From Symsagittifera roscoffensis (lineage: Eukaryota; Xenacoelomorpha; Acoela; Convolutidae), in the NCBI RefSeq assembly GCF_963678635.1, contig NC_087065.1, positions 17,745,623 to 17,809,622 on the forward strand: a stretch of 64,000 nt of DNA, given 5' to 3'. Positions 1-10,388 of the stretch are shown in pieces; positions within the stretch are counted from its first letter, which is position 1, and every line of letters begins with the position of its first letter. A model generated the notes under the pieces. It did no database searches, had not been told where the DNA came from, and saw nothing but the letters and a program-made list of their open reading frames with translations. Position numbers and translations under genes: made by a program.

Positions 1-375
1 TATTTAGAAATACACAAAAAGAAGTTGAAATTAAAATAAAAAGAAAAACCATAGAACCAGATGTAAAACAAGTAACGATAACGCGGATTGATAATTGAGT
101 AGGAAGATAGTTGAGATTATACATAAACAAATATAAATGCTGAAAAAAAAGTGAAATAACAAAATACTTCTAGGCGGATTGATACGGATTATAGAATTTA
201 TTATAGTTAAATTACAAATATACAATTTGAAATTGCGAGTTTGTTTGTTTAATTTTTCCCAGACACAAATTGTCTTAACTGAGTCGAATAAATCTAATCC
301 CAGCCCAAGCTTGTCTAATTCTGTTCCTTTTTAAAACAAATTTTTTTTCAGATCTTTACGAAAGAGTTTTTTTCG
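1..375. other. AT-rich intron, nothing recognised
   Basis: This lies downstream of the last visible adenylate cyclase exon and is presumably intron. I see no exon with splice sites on either strand and no named repeat. Confidence 0.5.
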
Positions 376-480
376 GTCGAGCATGGTCTAAACATACCGG
401 ATTTTGGTCGAGCGCGGTTGAAACATACCGAACTTTAGTCGACATGATCGAAAAATGCCTATTTTTGGTCGAGATGAACA
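376..480. repeat. Imperfect ~31-bp tandem repeat
   Basis: About 3.5 diverged copies of a unit of the form GGTCGAGC..GGT..AAACATACC followed by an AT-rich spacer. The motif GTCGA..AAACAT recurs near 40400-40930 and 50040-50100, so this may be a relic of the same dispersed repeat. Confidence 0.5.
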
Positions 481-544
481 GAATTTAAAATGACCACCTC
501 GACTCGGGGTTTAATTGATCCAGTAATTGACAGTTTGCTCAATA

Positions 545-804
545 TATACGGCGCCAATATATACTAACTTTAAAGGAAAGCGCGCTGAAAACGCGATTTT
601 CTGATCAATTATTTCCACAAAGTGCCCTATTTTTTTTTAAAGTTTGCCTGCGGCAGAGACATTTTTTCAAAATAGCGTCTTAGTAGTGTTCTATAGAGAG
701 CTTGGAAAATCAATTCGGCCGACCTCAAAAAAGTCGGAAAATGTTGACATTTTTTGAAAATCATCACCACCCCTTCCCTTGAGAAAATCCTAGATCCGCT
801 CCTA
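545..804 (-). mobile_element. hAT-type MITE fragment (reverse)
   Basis: Read on the minus strand, it follows the body of the intact copy at 59682-60130. Shared blocks are the end GAAAATCCTAGATCCGC, the paired GTCGGAAAA/GGCCGACCT stretch, the CTGCGGCAG block and the GGCGCCAATAT block. The far terminus is missing and no target duplication is visible. It sits inside the adenylate cyclase intron. Confidence 0.6.
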
Positions 805-981
805 GCTGGCGTTCAAACTTCTTTGGTTCAATTTTTTCTTCATGTTTTTACAAGATATTTCATATTTTTTTCATGTAAAAATTTTTAAAACCAAACTGGC
901 CTTGTATATTTTCGTTTTAAAATCTGCTGAAATAATTCCTCTAATTTTCTGGGGAAAAATCTTTTTCAAAGAATCACTCAC

Positions 982-1180
982 TTGCGAATTTCTCATTAGG
1001 CTGTCCCATCACATGAGCCATGAAAAGGACTTGTCCTGTTGAGAACGCCAAGCCAACTAACAGACACACGAGACCCGGAAGACCAGATATGACATATAGG
1101 TGTACTAGTCCGACAACGAAACAGACTCCGACATAATGAGTATCAGCCAGATCAGAGGCCAGATAGACACCCATGTATGG
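982..1180 (-). CDS. ADCY9: Adenylate cyclase type 9-like, coding exon 5 (TM4-TM5)
   Basis: 199 bp, phase 0 in and phase 1 out. The acceptor follows a pyrimidine-rich ..ACATTTCAG and the donor is a strong GTGAGT. It encodes residues 179-244 of the assembled protein: a short loop (PYMGVYLASDLADTH) and two hydrophobic helices separated by a proline, with the motif GLPGLVCLLVGLAFS. Membrane adenylate cyclases carry a similar L-P turn between TM4 and TM5. From memory, vertebrate type 9 has a closely similar string (HLP..LSLCLGVAYS). The frame closes just after the donor, so the protein continues in a further exon left of the window. That exon should carry TM6, then the linker and C1 catalytic domain. 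Identification rests on recall, not a search. Confidence 0.82.
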
Positions 1181-2008
1181 CTGAAATGTCAGATGTTTTC
1201 TTTGAAAATTTATCGTGCTCTTTCAGCAACTTTTCCTTTTTCACTAACTGAGATCATCACAATGTCTGAATTAAAGTAAGCTTGGTGGCACTTTACCATC
1301 CCCTACCTAAAATTTATTGCTATATGTTTTTGATAAAATTTTCCGACTGTTATGGCGATTGCCATCGCCTGACTACTAAGCTATCCAATCAGATTTGACT
1401 TTCCTTTTTTACCTTGTAAAACCACTGCTTACACCATAAAATTGATGATTAGAGGTGAAGAAAAGGGATAAAAACCTATGATTTTATCAGGTGGATTTTT
1501 CTAAGTTAACACCATTAAACAATAAAAAAAATCTAAATTGTTCGCAAAAATAGTTATTGCAAACTTTTACAAAAATTTTTGTTCTCAGATTTACCTCCTA
1601 ATTTTGTATCAGATTGCTCAAAGTGATTTGAGAAAAAGACTAGTATCACTTCAAAAACATGGGCCAAATTGACATACTCCCCCCAAAGCAGTTGGGGGAT
1701 GATAACTTGGTTCTAAGTTAGATTTTCATCAACCTTAGTTGGAATTTTCAAATTTCAGCCAATTTTCAGAGAATTTTACATGAAGCGCTTAGAAAGTTAC
1801 ATGAACCGAAATAAATACTGGGATGGAAGATCGTAACTGTGTCTATCTTAACCTGGTCTTCGGGGTATCGGGGAGGGGGTCTAGTGTAGAGCTACGCGCC
1901 TATGCTCGTAATAATTTGATCGATGCAAATATCTAAGCAATTAATAAAAAATAATAAGAATCCAAAAATCCGAAAACCCAACAGTTAATAAGAAACAAAA
2001 AAATCGAC
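1181..2008 (-). other. Adenylate cyclase intron 4
   Basis: 828-bp intron between GTCGAT and ..TTTCAG. I see no repeat or RNA gene in it. Confidence 0.7.
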
Positions 2009-2087
2009 CTTGAATGCAGCCAGCATCATCCACGGAAACGTCATTGCCAGAATTGAGTTGACAGTCGCAAATGCTACCACTGACCAC
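2009..2087 (-). CDS. ADCY9: Adenylate cyclase type 9-like, coding exon 4 (TM3)
   Basis: 79 bp, phase 2 in and phase 0 out. The acceptor is TTACAAATAG. The donor AAG/GTCGAT is GT but otherwise weak. It encodes the end of the TM2-TM3 loop and one hydrophobic helix (residues 152-178, WSVVAFATVNSILAM then TFPWMMLAAFK). It is far too short to be noticed as a free open frame. The evidence is that its phases fit both neighbours exactly, and that it supplies the third helix expected between the TM2 and TM4 exons. The string FHRWSVVAFA across the exon 3/4 junction resembles the TM2-TM3 loop of type 9 cyclases as I remember it. Confidence 0.75.
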
Positions 2088-2500
2088 CTATTTGTAAATT
2101 ATCGCTAAAATGATTATTTGATGACTTTTCATTGGTTTCTTAAAAACTATTTGGGCTAGACGCTCAAGCCAAGAAGCCAATTGCTTCACTCACAGAATTC
2201 AAACCGAGCTTACTTCTCCGTCGATTAGTGAGGTTATTCCAATATACAAGCTAAATCACAGATAAGTTCAATTTGGCTTCTGAAAGTAGAAATTTTTCAA
2301 TTTTTCAAAAACAACTCGCAGAGATACTACAATTTACCTCTGGAAGTAACAATTAGGGCTCTAATTAACTTTCATAGGCTTGAGTTAGGATGTCAAAAAA
2401 AGATGCATGCTCTTTATCAAATAAAGTTGAAGCGAGTGAGATGAGTGTATCAAAAAAGTAAACTTCCATACCTCTAAAAACAAGACAGTAAAAAGCTCAC
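2088..2500 (-). other. Adenylate cyclase intron 3
   Basis: 413-bp intron with donor GTGAGC and acceptor AAATAG. Nothing else is seen. Confidence 0.7.
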
Positions 2501-2680
2501 CTGTGAAATACATCAGGGTGGAACGTGAGGAATAACATGGCCGCCTCCACGCAGAATATTCCGAGAGCAAGGTAGCGGATAAAGGATATGGCGTGTAGTT
2601 TGAACACCAGCAGCTGTCCAATGAGAATCACACATGCTAAGATGAAGGTGATGGCACAGCGAAGACGAAACAGCTCACAT
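2501..2680 (-). CDS. ADCY9: Adenylate cyclase type 9-like, coding exon 3 (TM1-TM2)
   Basis: 180 bp, phase 2 in and phase 2 out. The acceptor has a good pyrimidine tract (TTCTCTGTCTTTAG) and the donor is GTGAGC. It encodes residues 92-151: a basic CELFRLR run, helix TM1 (about 101-118, AITFILACVILIGQLLVF), a tight basic loop, and helix TM2 (about 123-145) ending LFLTFHPDVFH. Membrane adenylate cyclases have two six-helix cassettes, each followed by a cytoplasmic catalytic domain, and make cAMP from ATP under G-protein control. The short loop between TM1 and TM2 fits cassette 1. Other multi-pass proteins cannot be fully excluded without a search. Confidence 0.85.
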
Positions 2681-3544
2681 CTAAAGACAGAGAACACGTT
2701 TTTTTACAAAGGCCTGTGTTGACAAACATGCTAGCCATAAGATATCGCAAAATTTGAAAACAAATTGAGTTAAGCCAAATAAGTACAAATATTGAGCTTC
2801 ACTCAGTATCATCAAAAAAGTATTTTTTGTATACGGCCAATAATCCTGACAAAAAAAGACGTCACAACGTAAAAAGAATACGATTCAAACGTGAATTGAA
2901 AACATACACGCCAAGCCGTTCGTGAAAATCAAAAGTCCGTTCGTGAAAAAACAAATTTGAGCGTGGACAAATTTAAAAACTTTTTTTCTGAAAAAAAAAC
3001 ACAAAAAAAGCACAGAAAGTTCACCATCTTCATGACTCGAAAGTTCCATACTCATTGATATAACGGCAAAAACGAACTTTGATAAGCAATTGATTGACCA
3101 TGGTGTCTGTCCTCTCCAAGTCACAGACGATGGCTCAATTTTTTTTCAATTTTGTGATGATTAATAAAGTTGGAGAAAAATATATTATGTTTTTTTTTAA
3201 GAATTTGAAATAATCAATTTTTTAAAATGAGCATAAATAGTCCAAAATCTTGAAATTATTGACTGCAAACTACCTAAATTAGCCTTTGCTATCGGCTGAT
3301 CAACTTAGTGGTCAAATTTGGTTAAGGTTAAAAAGGAAAAAGAGGTGAAAATTGTAATTTACCTTCGTTCAGACATTTCACAATTTAAAAAACTATATAA
3401 GAGATTGTTCTGGGGTGCATTCGAACTCGTGTCTCATGGCCACTGTACGTCAATATGCACTTAGGTCAAACTTTGTGGGAAACATGAGCCTTAGCTTGTT
3501 CTTAATTAGTGGCCATAAGACTTTCATTTCGAAAGTTTTGACCT
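2681..3544 (-). other. Start of large adenylate cyclase intron 2, unique sequence
   Basis: The intron spans 2681-11249 (8.6 kb) and holds the repeats listed separately. In this first stretch I see only AT-rich sequence. A B-box-like GAGTTCGAATGC (minus strand, about 3432) has no convincing A box. Confidence 0.5.
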
Positions 3545-4350
3545 GTGTTTTTGGACACATTTAGTTCCATATTGAGGCTTTTTAAACACGGGTTTGATAT
3601 TTGCAAGCAAAATCAGGTGGCTCTAGTTATTTAAACATTTCATGACTCACTTCAGTATGAAAGCTCTAGAAAATTAGATATGAAAAAGTTATTTCATATC
3701 AACCTGAAAAAAAATCTGTATTTGGGACCACCAAAGAAATATCTAATAAGGTTCAGAATCTCAAATTGATGCCCCATCAGTCATAACTTAGAAAGCAAAT
3801 TGAAAGTTTTCCGAAATGTGCGACCTAAATAAATGATAAATCAAAAGTACTTAATTTTAACATCAAACTATCCTACTTGACCAAAACCTCTAGTTACACA
3901 GTTGTCATAATTGAATAAAATTTTTGTCATGAAGTTACACATATAATCAAACTTACAAAAAAGTATATTTAATCTCCATAAAGTATAGTATTTTTTTGTT
4001 TTTTCTATTAATTTTTGATTTTTTTTCAGAAAACACAGAAAATTAAGGATATTCCTAAACTTGAAAAACCCAAAGTTTACTGAGGTTAACCACAGCTGAA
4101 CAACATAGGGGTATTTGTTCTGAAATAGTGTTAAAAACTGAGCCCTCTTAGTAAATACCGTAACTTCACGTGTTTGACTAGAAAAATTTTACGTCAAAAA
4201 AAATTAATAATTAAAAATCATTGCCTGTTTTTTTTGTTGATAGAATGAATTTATCTTGCGTTATTAAATCAGGAAAAAATTAAATCCGGGTTCACATTAA
4301 AATCTGGGATAAACTTTGGGTTTTTCATTCTAGCGATGTGAAACTGCCTA

Positions 4351-5651
4351 CCCGTACTGAACTTTTTGTGCCATTTCACGGCTGATCATCCATTTAGCAG
4401 GGGAGAGAATATTCTCAGGACTGTTCCCCCATAATGCAGGGCTGTTCACAAGTGAGCATGCGTATTTTTCTACAGACGTGGTCGTACCTGGATTTTACAT
4501 GATCAGACCTGAGTGAAACATGTTCATGCCTGTCGCAGACATGATAACGACTGACTGAAAACTTGACAAACTCATATTTATTTATACATTACTTCGTATC
4601 TTGACTAATTGGTCTTTGTTGTTAAAAATTCACTTTTTCAGATTTTGTTTGAAATGAGCTTATCCAAATTTACCTCCTCGAGTCAAATATCTTCAAATGA
4701 AGAAAATTATGTCGCATCTACATCCCAAAAAAGAGGAAGTCAGGTTAGTTTCAGGGGGTCAACGGGAGGGATAGTCGAAAAAACTAAGAATCCCCGGTTT
4801 GAACTATAAAGCATTGAATTGAAGCAATTCGTCACAAAATTTTTTGGCCAATAATCTGTCAATTTTCGCGAACCAGTAGCCGCAATAATTGCAAATAAAT
4901 TAAAAAGATTTGAATGGTTGATACTATTAATCTCATTGAATAAATTAACAACAAATATGCGACTACTTTTTAACGCATGATTTTTGTCTAATTTTATTTG
5001 TTAAGCATTTATTTAAAGTGATGAAGTTTTGACTAACAATTAGTTTTATGTTGACAGGAAACAGAGAAAAGTATCCACACGCCCCGCTACCAACGACTCC
5101 CTGCTGGCAATTAAAGAAAGATGCATCTAACCACTACAGTATATTTTCAACAAAAAACTTCACCGATGTCAGAAAAAATCTGAAAAAAAACTAAAAATTT
5201 GAAGTAAAGTGTCACATTTTCAAGCTGAGTTTATGATGTTGTTACAATTTAACCATTTCTTAATTATCTTATAATACTGAAGATACCGATTTGAGCTGAT
5301 TCGGTTCAGGCATGGTCATGTATCCTGCAGATGTGAGCATGTTTAGTTCAGGTATGATAATGTATCCTGCAGGTGTGAGCATGTTTAGTTCAGGTATGAT
5401 CATGTATCCTGCAGGTGTGAGCATGTTTAGTTCAGGTATGATCATGTATCCTGCAGGTGTGAGCATGTTCAGTTCAGGCATGATCGTGTATGCTGCAGGT
5501 GTGAGCATATCTTCAGTTAGCACACCTGATGCAGGTCTGATGCAGGTATGTGCATGCCGATTATAGACATGCTGCACATCTGTTACAGACATGAATTTTG
5601 CATGATTTTACAATGATCAGATATGATTATGGCCAAAAAGTTCGGTACGGG
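4351..5651. mobile_element. 1.3-kb TIR transposon flanked by TA, with paralogous empty site
   Basis: The left end CCCGTACTGAACTTTTTG and the right end (read inward on the other strand) CCCGTACCGAACTTTTTGG form imperfect terminal inverted repeats; CTGATCAT is also shared about 33 bp in. The element is flanked by TA on both sides. The second duplication unit reads CTGCCTATTGTACG at 7018-7031, exactly the sequence with the element and one TA removed. It encodes no transposase that I can see, so it is non-autonomous. The TA duplication suggests the Tc1/mariner-type group, but the CCCGTAC terminus is not one I recognise. Confidence 0.88.
5309..5518. repeat. 42-bp minisatellite, five copies, inside the TIR transposon
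   Basis: The unit begins GGTATGATCATGTATCCTGC and ends GAGCATGTTTAGTTCA. The last copy is diverged. Because 42 is a multiple of three, open frames run through on both strands; these are not evidence for a protein. The unit and its flanks are rich in CATG. Confidence 0.93.
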
Positions 5652-6008
5652 TATTGTACGTTTTTCATGCATGGAAATGTACGGCAAACTTTTTCTTGCA
5701 AAGAATTGTATGTTGAGCCCTTGGCTGAATGAAGATCAACCATAGTATATTTCTTACAAGGATTTGTTTATTTATCTAACCTTCTAGGTGTTATCTAACA
5801 TTTTATTCGGTTTCTAGATAAATATCAATTAAGTTCATTTTAATGTTTGTTCATTCTACATGCAAATGATTTGCAGTTAGTTGACTTTGATTTTATAATT
5901 ACCAAGAGTTAGTTTGCAATACATTCCTTCGATTAATGTATACACTCAAGTCTTGTAGCTTTGCGATATTGCCTTTGTCTAGTAACTACGAAAGCTAAAG
6001 ATCGAATC

Positions 6009-6215
6009 TTGTTGTTCCGCCTTTCGATACAAAAGTAACGGAATATTTGTGCTCGCGGTGGGTTTTTTTTCTTCAGACAAATTTTGACTTTTTAATTAGG
6101 CATTTTTGACGGATTTTTTTTTATATCATCAAAAGGTATTGTTGTCTTGAGCTTAAGTTTGAAAAGATATTTCGCCTATGATCATTTTTTGTAAAGTTAT
6201 GAGGGTTTAAAGATT
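6009..6215 (+). mobile_element. HPE-A element, 5' half, cut by duplication junction
   Basis: It starts TTGTTCCGCCTTTCGATAC and keeps the ATTTGTGCTCG..GGGTTTTTTTT and GACAAATTTTGACTTTTTAA blocks. It stops at GAGGGTTTAAAGATT, where unit 2 of the tandem duplication begins. The matching complete copy is at 7379-7926. Confidence 0.85.
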
Positions 6216-6220
6216 TTAAA

Positions 6221-7583
6221 GTGTTTTTGGACACATTTAGTTCCATATTGAGGCTTTTTAAATCCGGATTTGATATTTGCAAGCAAAATCAGGTGGCTCT
6301 AGTTATTTAAACATTTCATTACTCACTTCAGTATGAAAGCTCTCGAAAGTTAGATATAAAAAAGTTATTTCATATCAATCTGAAAAAAATCTGTATTTGG
6401 GACCACCAAAGAAATATCTAAGAAGCTTCAGAATCTCAAATTGATGCCCCATCTATCATAACTTAGAAAGCAAATTGAAAGTTTATCGAAATGTACGACC
6501 TAAATAAATGATAAATCAAAAGTACTTAATTTTAACATCAAACTATCCTTCTTGACCGAAACCTCTAGTTACACAGTTGTCATAATTGAATAAAACTTTT
6601 GTCATAAAGCTAAACATATAATCAACTTACAAAAAAGTTTATGAAATCTCCATAAAGTATAGTATTTTTTTGTTTTTTCTATTAATTTTTGATTTTTTTT
6701 CAGATAACACAGAAAATTCAGGATATTCCTAAGCGTGAAAAACCCAAATTTTTTTGAGGTTAACCACAGCTGAACAGCATAGGGGTATTTGTACTGAAAT
6801 TGTGTTAAAAATTGAGCCCACTTAGTAAATACCGTAACTTCGCGTGTTGGACTAGAAAAATTTTACGTAAAAAAAAATCAATAAATAAAAATCATTGCCT
6901 GTTATTTTTCTTGATAGAATGAATTTATCTTGCGTTATTAAATCAGGAAAAAATTAAATCCGGGTTCACATTAAAATCTGGGATAAACTTTGGGTTTTTC
7001 ATTCTAGCGATGTGAAACTGCCTATTGTACGTTTTTCATGCATGGAAATGTACGGCAAACTTTTTCTTGCAAAGAATTGTATGTTGAGCCCTTGGCTGAA
7101 TGAAGATCAACCATGGTATATTTCTTACAAGGATTTGTTTATTTATCTAACCTTCTAGGTGTTATCTAACATTTTATTCGGTTTCTAGATAAATATCAAT
7201 TAAGTTCATTTTAATGTTTGTTCATTCTACATGCAAATGATTTGCAGTTGACTTTGATTTTATAATTACCAGGAACTAGTTTGCAATACATTCCTTCGAG
7301 TAATGTATACATCCAAGTCTTGTAGCTTTGCGATTTTGCCTTTGTCTAGTAACTACGAAAGCTAAAGATCGAATCTTGTTGTTCCGACTTTCGATACCAA
7401 AATAATGGAATATTTGTGCTCAGGTTGGGTTTTTTTTTCTTCAGACAAATTTCGACTTTTTGACTATGCGTTTTTGACGGAATTTTTTTATATCATTCAA
7501 AAAGTATTGTTATCTTGAGCTTAAATTAGAAAAGATATTTTATCTGTGATTATTTTTTTTAAACTTATGAGGGTTTAAAAATT
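6221..7583. repeat. Tandem duplication 1, unit 2 (empty site)
   Basis: Second copy of 3545-6220 without the transposon. The sequence flows on into the rest of an intact HPE, so the right breakpoint of the duplicated segment lay inside that HPE, about 30-40 bp before its CpG palindrome. Confidence 0.88.
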
Positions 7584-7926
7584 GCCATTTTGGCCATTTT
7601 GACCAATTTGGGACAATTAACGCGCGATATAATTCGCGCTATTAACGCGTAAGCCGAGATTTAATCCTGCTTATAAATCGTTCCAAACTGGTTAAAGGAA
7701 GCTTATTTGCCATAATTGATTTGTTACAAGGAAAGAAATCTATCTTTTTGTACTTTAATTGGCGTGTGGGGGATGATTTTCATTAAAAAAATTTCAAATT
7801 AATAAAAACTTTTTTTTTCATTTTAATTTATTTCCTTTAATTTTTTTATGCTATTACTGCTGCTCCATAAAACTTAAAAGGTAGTCGGAACACTCAGGGC
7901 TTCGCCCTGATACGAGCAGTTTTGTT
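7379..7926 (+). mobile_element. HPE-A element, complete
   Basis: About 548 bp. 5' hairpin TTGTTCCGACTTTCGATACC, CpG core near 7617-7662 (TTAACGCGCGATATAATTCG), conserved ..GCTCCATAAAACTTAAAAGG block, then GTCGGAACACTCAGGG, the hairpin CAGGGCTTCGCCCTG and terminus ..GAGCAGTTTTGTT. There is no open frame of note. Confidence 0.9.
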
Positions 7927-7930
7927 AGGA

Positions 7931-8558
7931 AATTTATGAAAGTTTGTAAAAGTCATAGGCAATTACTAATTTGTAACGTTAGTTTTGTCCGAATATGAGA
8001 TGTAACGCGGAATCTGCAACGAGTGACACGATGAATGAAATCAGCTTATCATTTGGAGCTTCTTTATGTTTAAGGCCTTTGTTTCTGGATTCCACTACAG
8101 CAAAAAATCCTTTAAAAAACTTTGTGGCAAACTTTACAAGAATCTCGTTTCAGATATGTGGCTGTGTCAACATACTACGCAAAAAAGTACCAATTAGCCT
8201 CGAACTGAAAGCCTCAGTTCATTTACTAGTACAGAAAATTCAAATGCTGTTTTTCTCGAAAATTGAAATAAATTTAATGACCTATTTTTTTGGTATTATT
8301 GTCTGGGCAATTCATTTATTCCGGCTAGGAACACTGGTTCGGTTCTGTGAAAATGAGACCGGAGTTTACGAATCAAATAAATCCGAAATTCTAGTGGTCA
8401 GCCAAAATTAAACGCTGACATCTAGTCCAAAGTGTACACGATTATGGCAATTTCTGTTTGTGGAAGTGGGATTTGTTTCTGAGTCATTAAAGTAGAATTT
8501 TGAGGCAAACGAAGTTGAACGAAGCTAAAAAATGGTCGATGTTTGTTCAATCGACACT
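7931..8558 (+). repeat. Duplicated ~620-bp block, copy 1
   Basis: Repeated at 9768-10388 with a few percent divergence. It starts 5 bp after an HPE and ends where a foldback hairpin begins. It contains an open frame from ATG at 7995 to 8411 (138 codons), still open for 116 codons in the other copy. The product has a hydrophobic stretch near its C-terminus and I do not recognise it. The block lies in an adenylate cyclase intron and may simply be a repeat. Confidence 0.8.
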
Positions 8559-8562
8559 CAAC

Positions 8563-8730
8563 AAAAGATGTTTATTCATCAACACGAATTTTTTTGTATT
8601 ATTTTATTTCAATTCTATACTTTTGATTAAAAATTTGAAATCTAGGCTTTATTTATTTTCTATAATCAAAAGAATAGAATTGAAGTAAAATAATACAAAA
8701 AATTCGTGTTGATGATTAAACATCTTTTTA
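8563..8730. repeat. 168-bp foldback (hairpin) element
   Basis: The arms 8563-8630 and 8663-8730 are inverted copies differing at only a few positions. They enclose a loop of about 32 bases. The arm includes ATCAACACGAATTTTTTTGT and its complement. The paralogous block ending at 10388 lacks it. Confidence 0.92.
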
Positions 8731-9182
8731 TGTGTTCTGACTCGTAATTTTGAAAAAATACTTAATTATTTCCTGTAAAAACATATTTTATTTTTAGAAT
8801 TTTGGGTTTCCTTCAAATTTTTGCTCAGTTTAGGTTTAAAATGTTTTTTTTTTGCTATTTCTTCTACAATGTGTTCACCTTGTTCAAAAATGGGAGAAAT
8901 TTTATACTCGGGTGTGTTTTATTTTTTTCCTTTTTTTTAATTTTCTTTTCCACTCAAAATCAGCTGCCACAAAAAATCATCAGAGAGAGCTGACCGATAT
9001 ACAATTTTGAAGCTCTATCTAGATTTGAATGAATTCAAAAAATTTTCAAAAAACGTTTACAGTATCAAGAAAAACTGGTTTAAGTTTTTTTAACTTTCGT
9101 CTAACTTCGGGCAGGCTTACAATAGTTTATTTTATTAATTTGAAAGCTTACAATTGCTTAATTTAAAAAATTAAGATTGATT

Positions 9183-9409
9183 AAGACCATTTATCCACGA
9201 GGGAAAGGATCAATATACGAGCTGTACAGACCATCACGGCGAACCGCAGTTGTAGCCCTGTTTAGGAACTACATGCAATTTATTTGGTTATTTTTCTGGG
9301 TGGGATAAAGTTGCCCCACCCTCACGCAACGAGCAAGGATCATGGTGAGTCTCGAACATACTTTTTTGATTGAGAGGCGGAGAAGTAACCACTTCATAAC
9401 CGCTTCCCT
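9183..9409 (-). mobile_element. tRNA-derived SINE
   Basis: On the minus strand the head GGGAAGCGGTTATGAAGTGG TTAC resembles a tRNA 5' part with an A-box (compare TRGCNNAGTGGTTA). About 40 bp on, GTTCGAGACTC matches the pol III B-box. A GC-richer body with GGTGGGGC follows. Anticodon and 3' pairing are too degraded to call a functional tRNA. The tail end is approximate. Confidence 0.6.
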
Positions 9410-9625
9410 AGTTTTATAAAAGTAAAGTTAGTTTTTTGAGTATTTTAGTGACTTTTGGAAAGAAACACGTCAAAAGTTCAAACAACTGCAAACTAAATTT
9501 GAAATCATTTTTTTGATTTTCTTTTTTTTGTCGTTTTTCTACAAAAATTGATTTCCAATTTTCAATTTGTTTATTTTACTATGACTGTCAAATATGCTAA
9601 ACTTTTTTTTTGTAATTTAACGACT

Positions 9626-9720
9626 ATGATCGGAACACTCTGTGCTACTTGCACAGCAACCAAGTATCCTTGTTTCAAACTTGAATTTGTTCACCAGTTC
9701 ATTTTGCAAAAAATTTTGTA
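9626..9720. repeat. Dispersed repeat shared with 12903-13000
   Basis: Both places carry GACTATGRTCGGAACAYTCT followed by GTG.TACTTGCACAG and TATCCTTGTTT. A looser relative with CTCTGTGCTACT..GGCACAG occurs at 43678-43775 and its duplicate near 52580. Confidence 0.6.
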
Positions 9721-9767
9721 TGACAGCAGAACACAGAGACAAGCATTGAACCTAGTTAAAATTCCAC

Positions 9768-10388
9768 CCAAATTTTGTAAAAGTCATAGGCAATTACTAA
9801 TTTGTAACGTTAGTTTTGTCCGAATATGAGATGTAACGCGGAATCTGCAACGAGCGACACGATGAATGAAATCAGCTTATCATTTGGAGCTTCTTTATGT
9901 TTAAGGCCTTTGTTTCTGGATTCCACTACAGCAAAAGTTCCTTTAAAAAACTTTGTGGCAAACTTTACAAGAATCTCGTTTCAGACATGTCGCGGTGTGA
10001 ACATACTGCGCAAAAAAGTACCAATTAGCCTCGAACTGAAAACCTCAGTTCATTTACTATTACACAAAATTCGAATGCTGTTTTTCTCGAAAATTGAAAT
10101 AAATTTAATGACCTATTTTTTTGGTATTATTGTCTGGGCAATTCAACTATTCCGGCTAGGAACACTGGTTCTGTGAAAATGAGACCGCAGTTTACGAATC
10201 AATTAAATCCGAAATTCTAGTGGTCCGCCAAAATTAAACGCTGACATTTAGTCCAAAGTGTACACGATTATGGCAACTTCTGTTTGTGGAAGTGGGATTT
10301 GTTTCTGAGTCATTAAAGTAGAATTTTGAGGCAAACGAAGTTGAACGAAGCTAAAAAAATGGTTGATGTTTGTTCAATCGACACTCAG
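9768..10388 (+). repeat. Duplicated ~620-bp block, copy 2
   Basis: Second copy of 7931-8558. Its open frame runs from ATG 9826 to 10176 (116 codons). Homology stops at TCAATCGACACTCA, where copy 1 runs into the foldback. Confidence 0.8.

Larger units (their letters stand above)
3545..6220. repeat. Tandem duplication 1, unit 1
   Basis: The stretch beginning GTGTTTTTGGACACATTTAG is repeated from 6221 with a few percent divergence. Unit 1 is longer only because it carries the 1.3-kb transposon at 4351-5651; without it the two units have nearly equal length. It ends inside the 5' half of an HPE element (from about 6009), which continues in full only in unit 2. Confidence 0.88.

Noticed and set aside
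3405-3530. Possible tRNA gene on the minus strand (GAGTTCGAATGC B-box)
   Set aside because: No A box at proper spacing and no cloverleaf that I could fold.
5269-5592. Repetitive 84- and 107-codon frames on both strands
   Set aside because: They are produced by the 42-bp minisatellite in the transposon.
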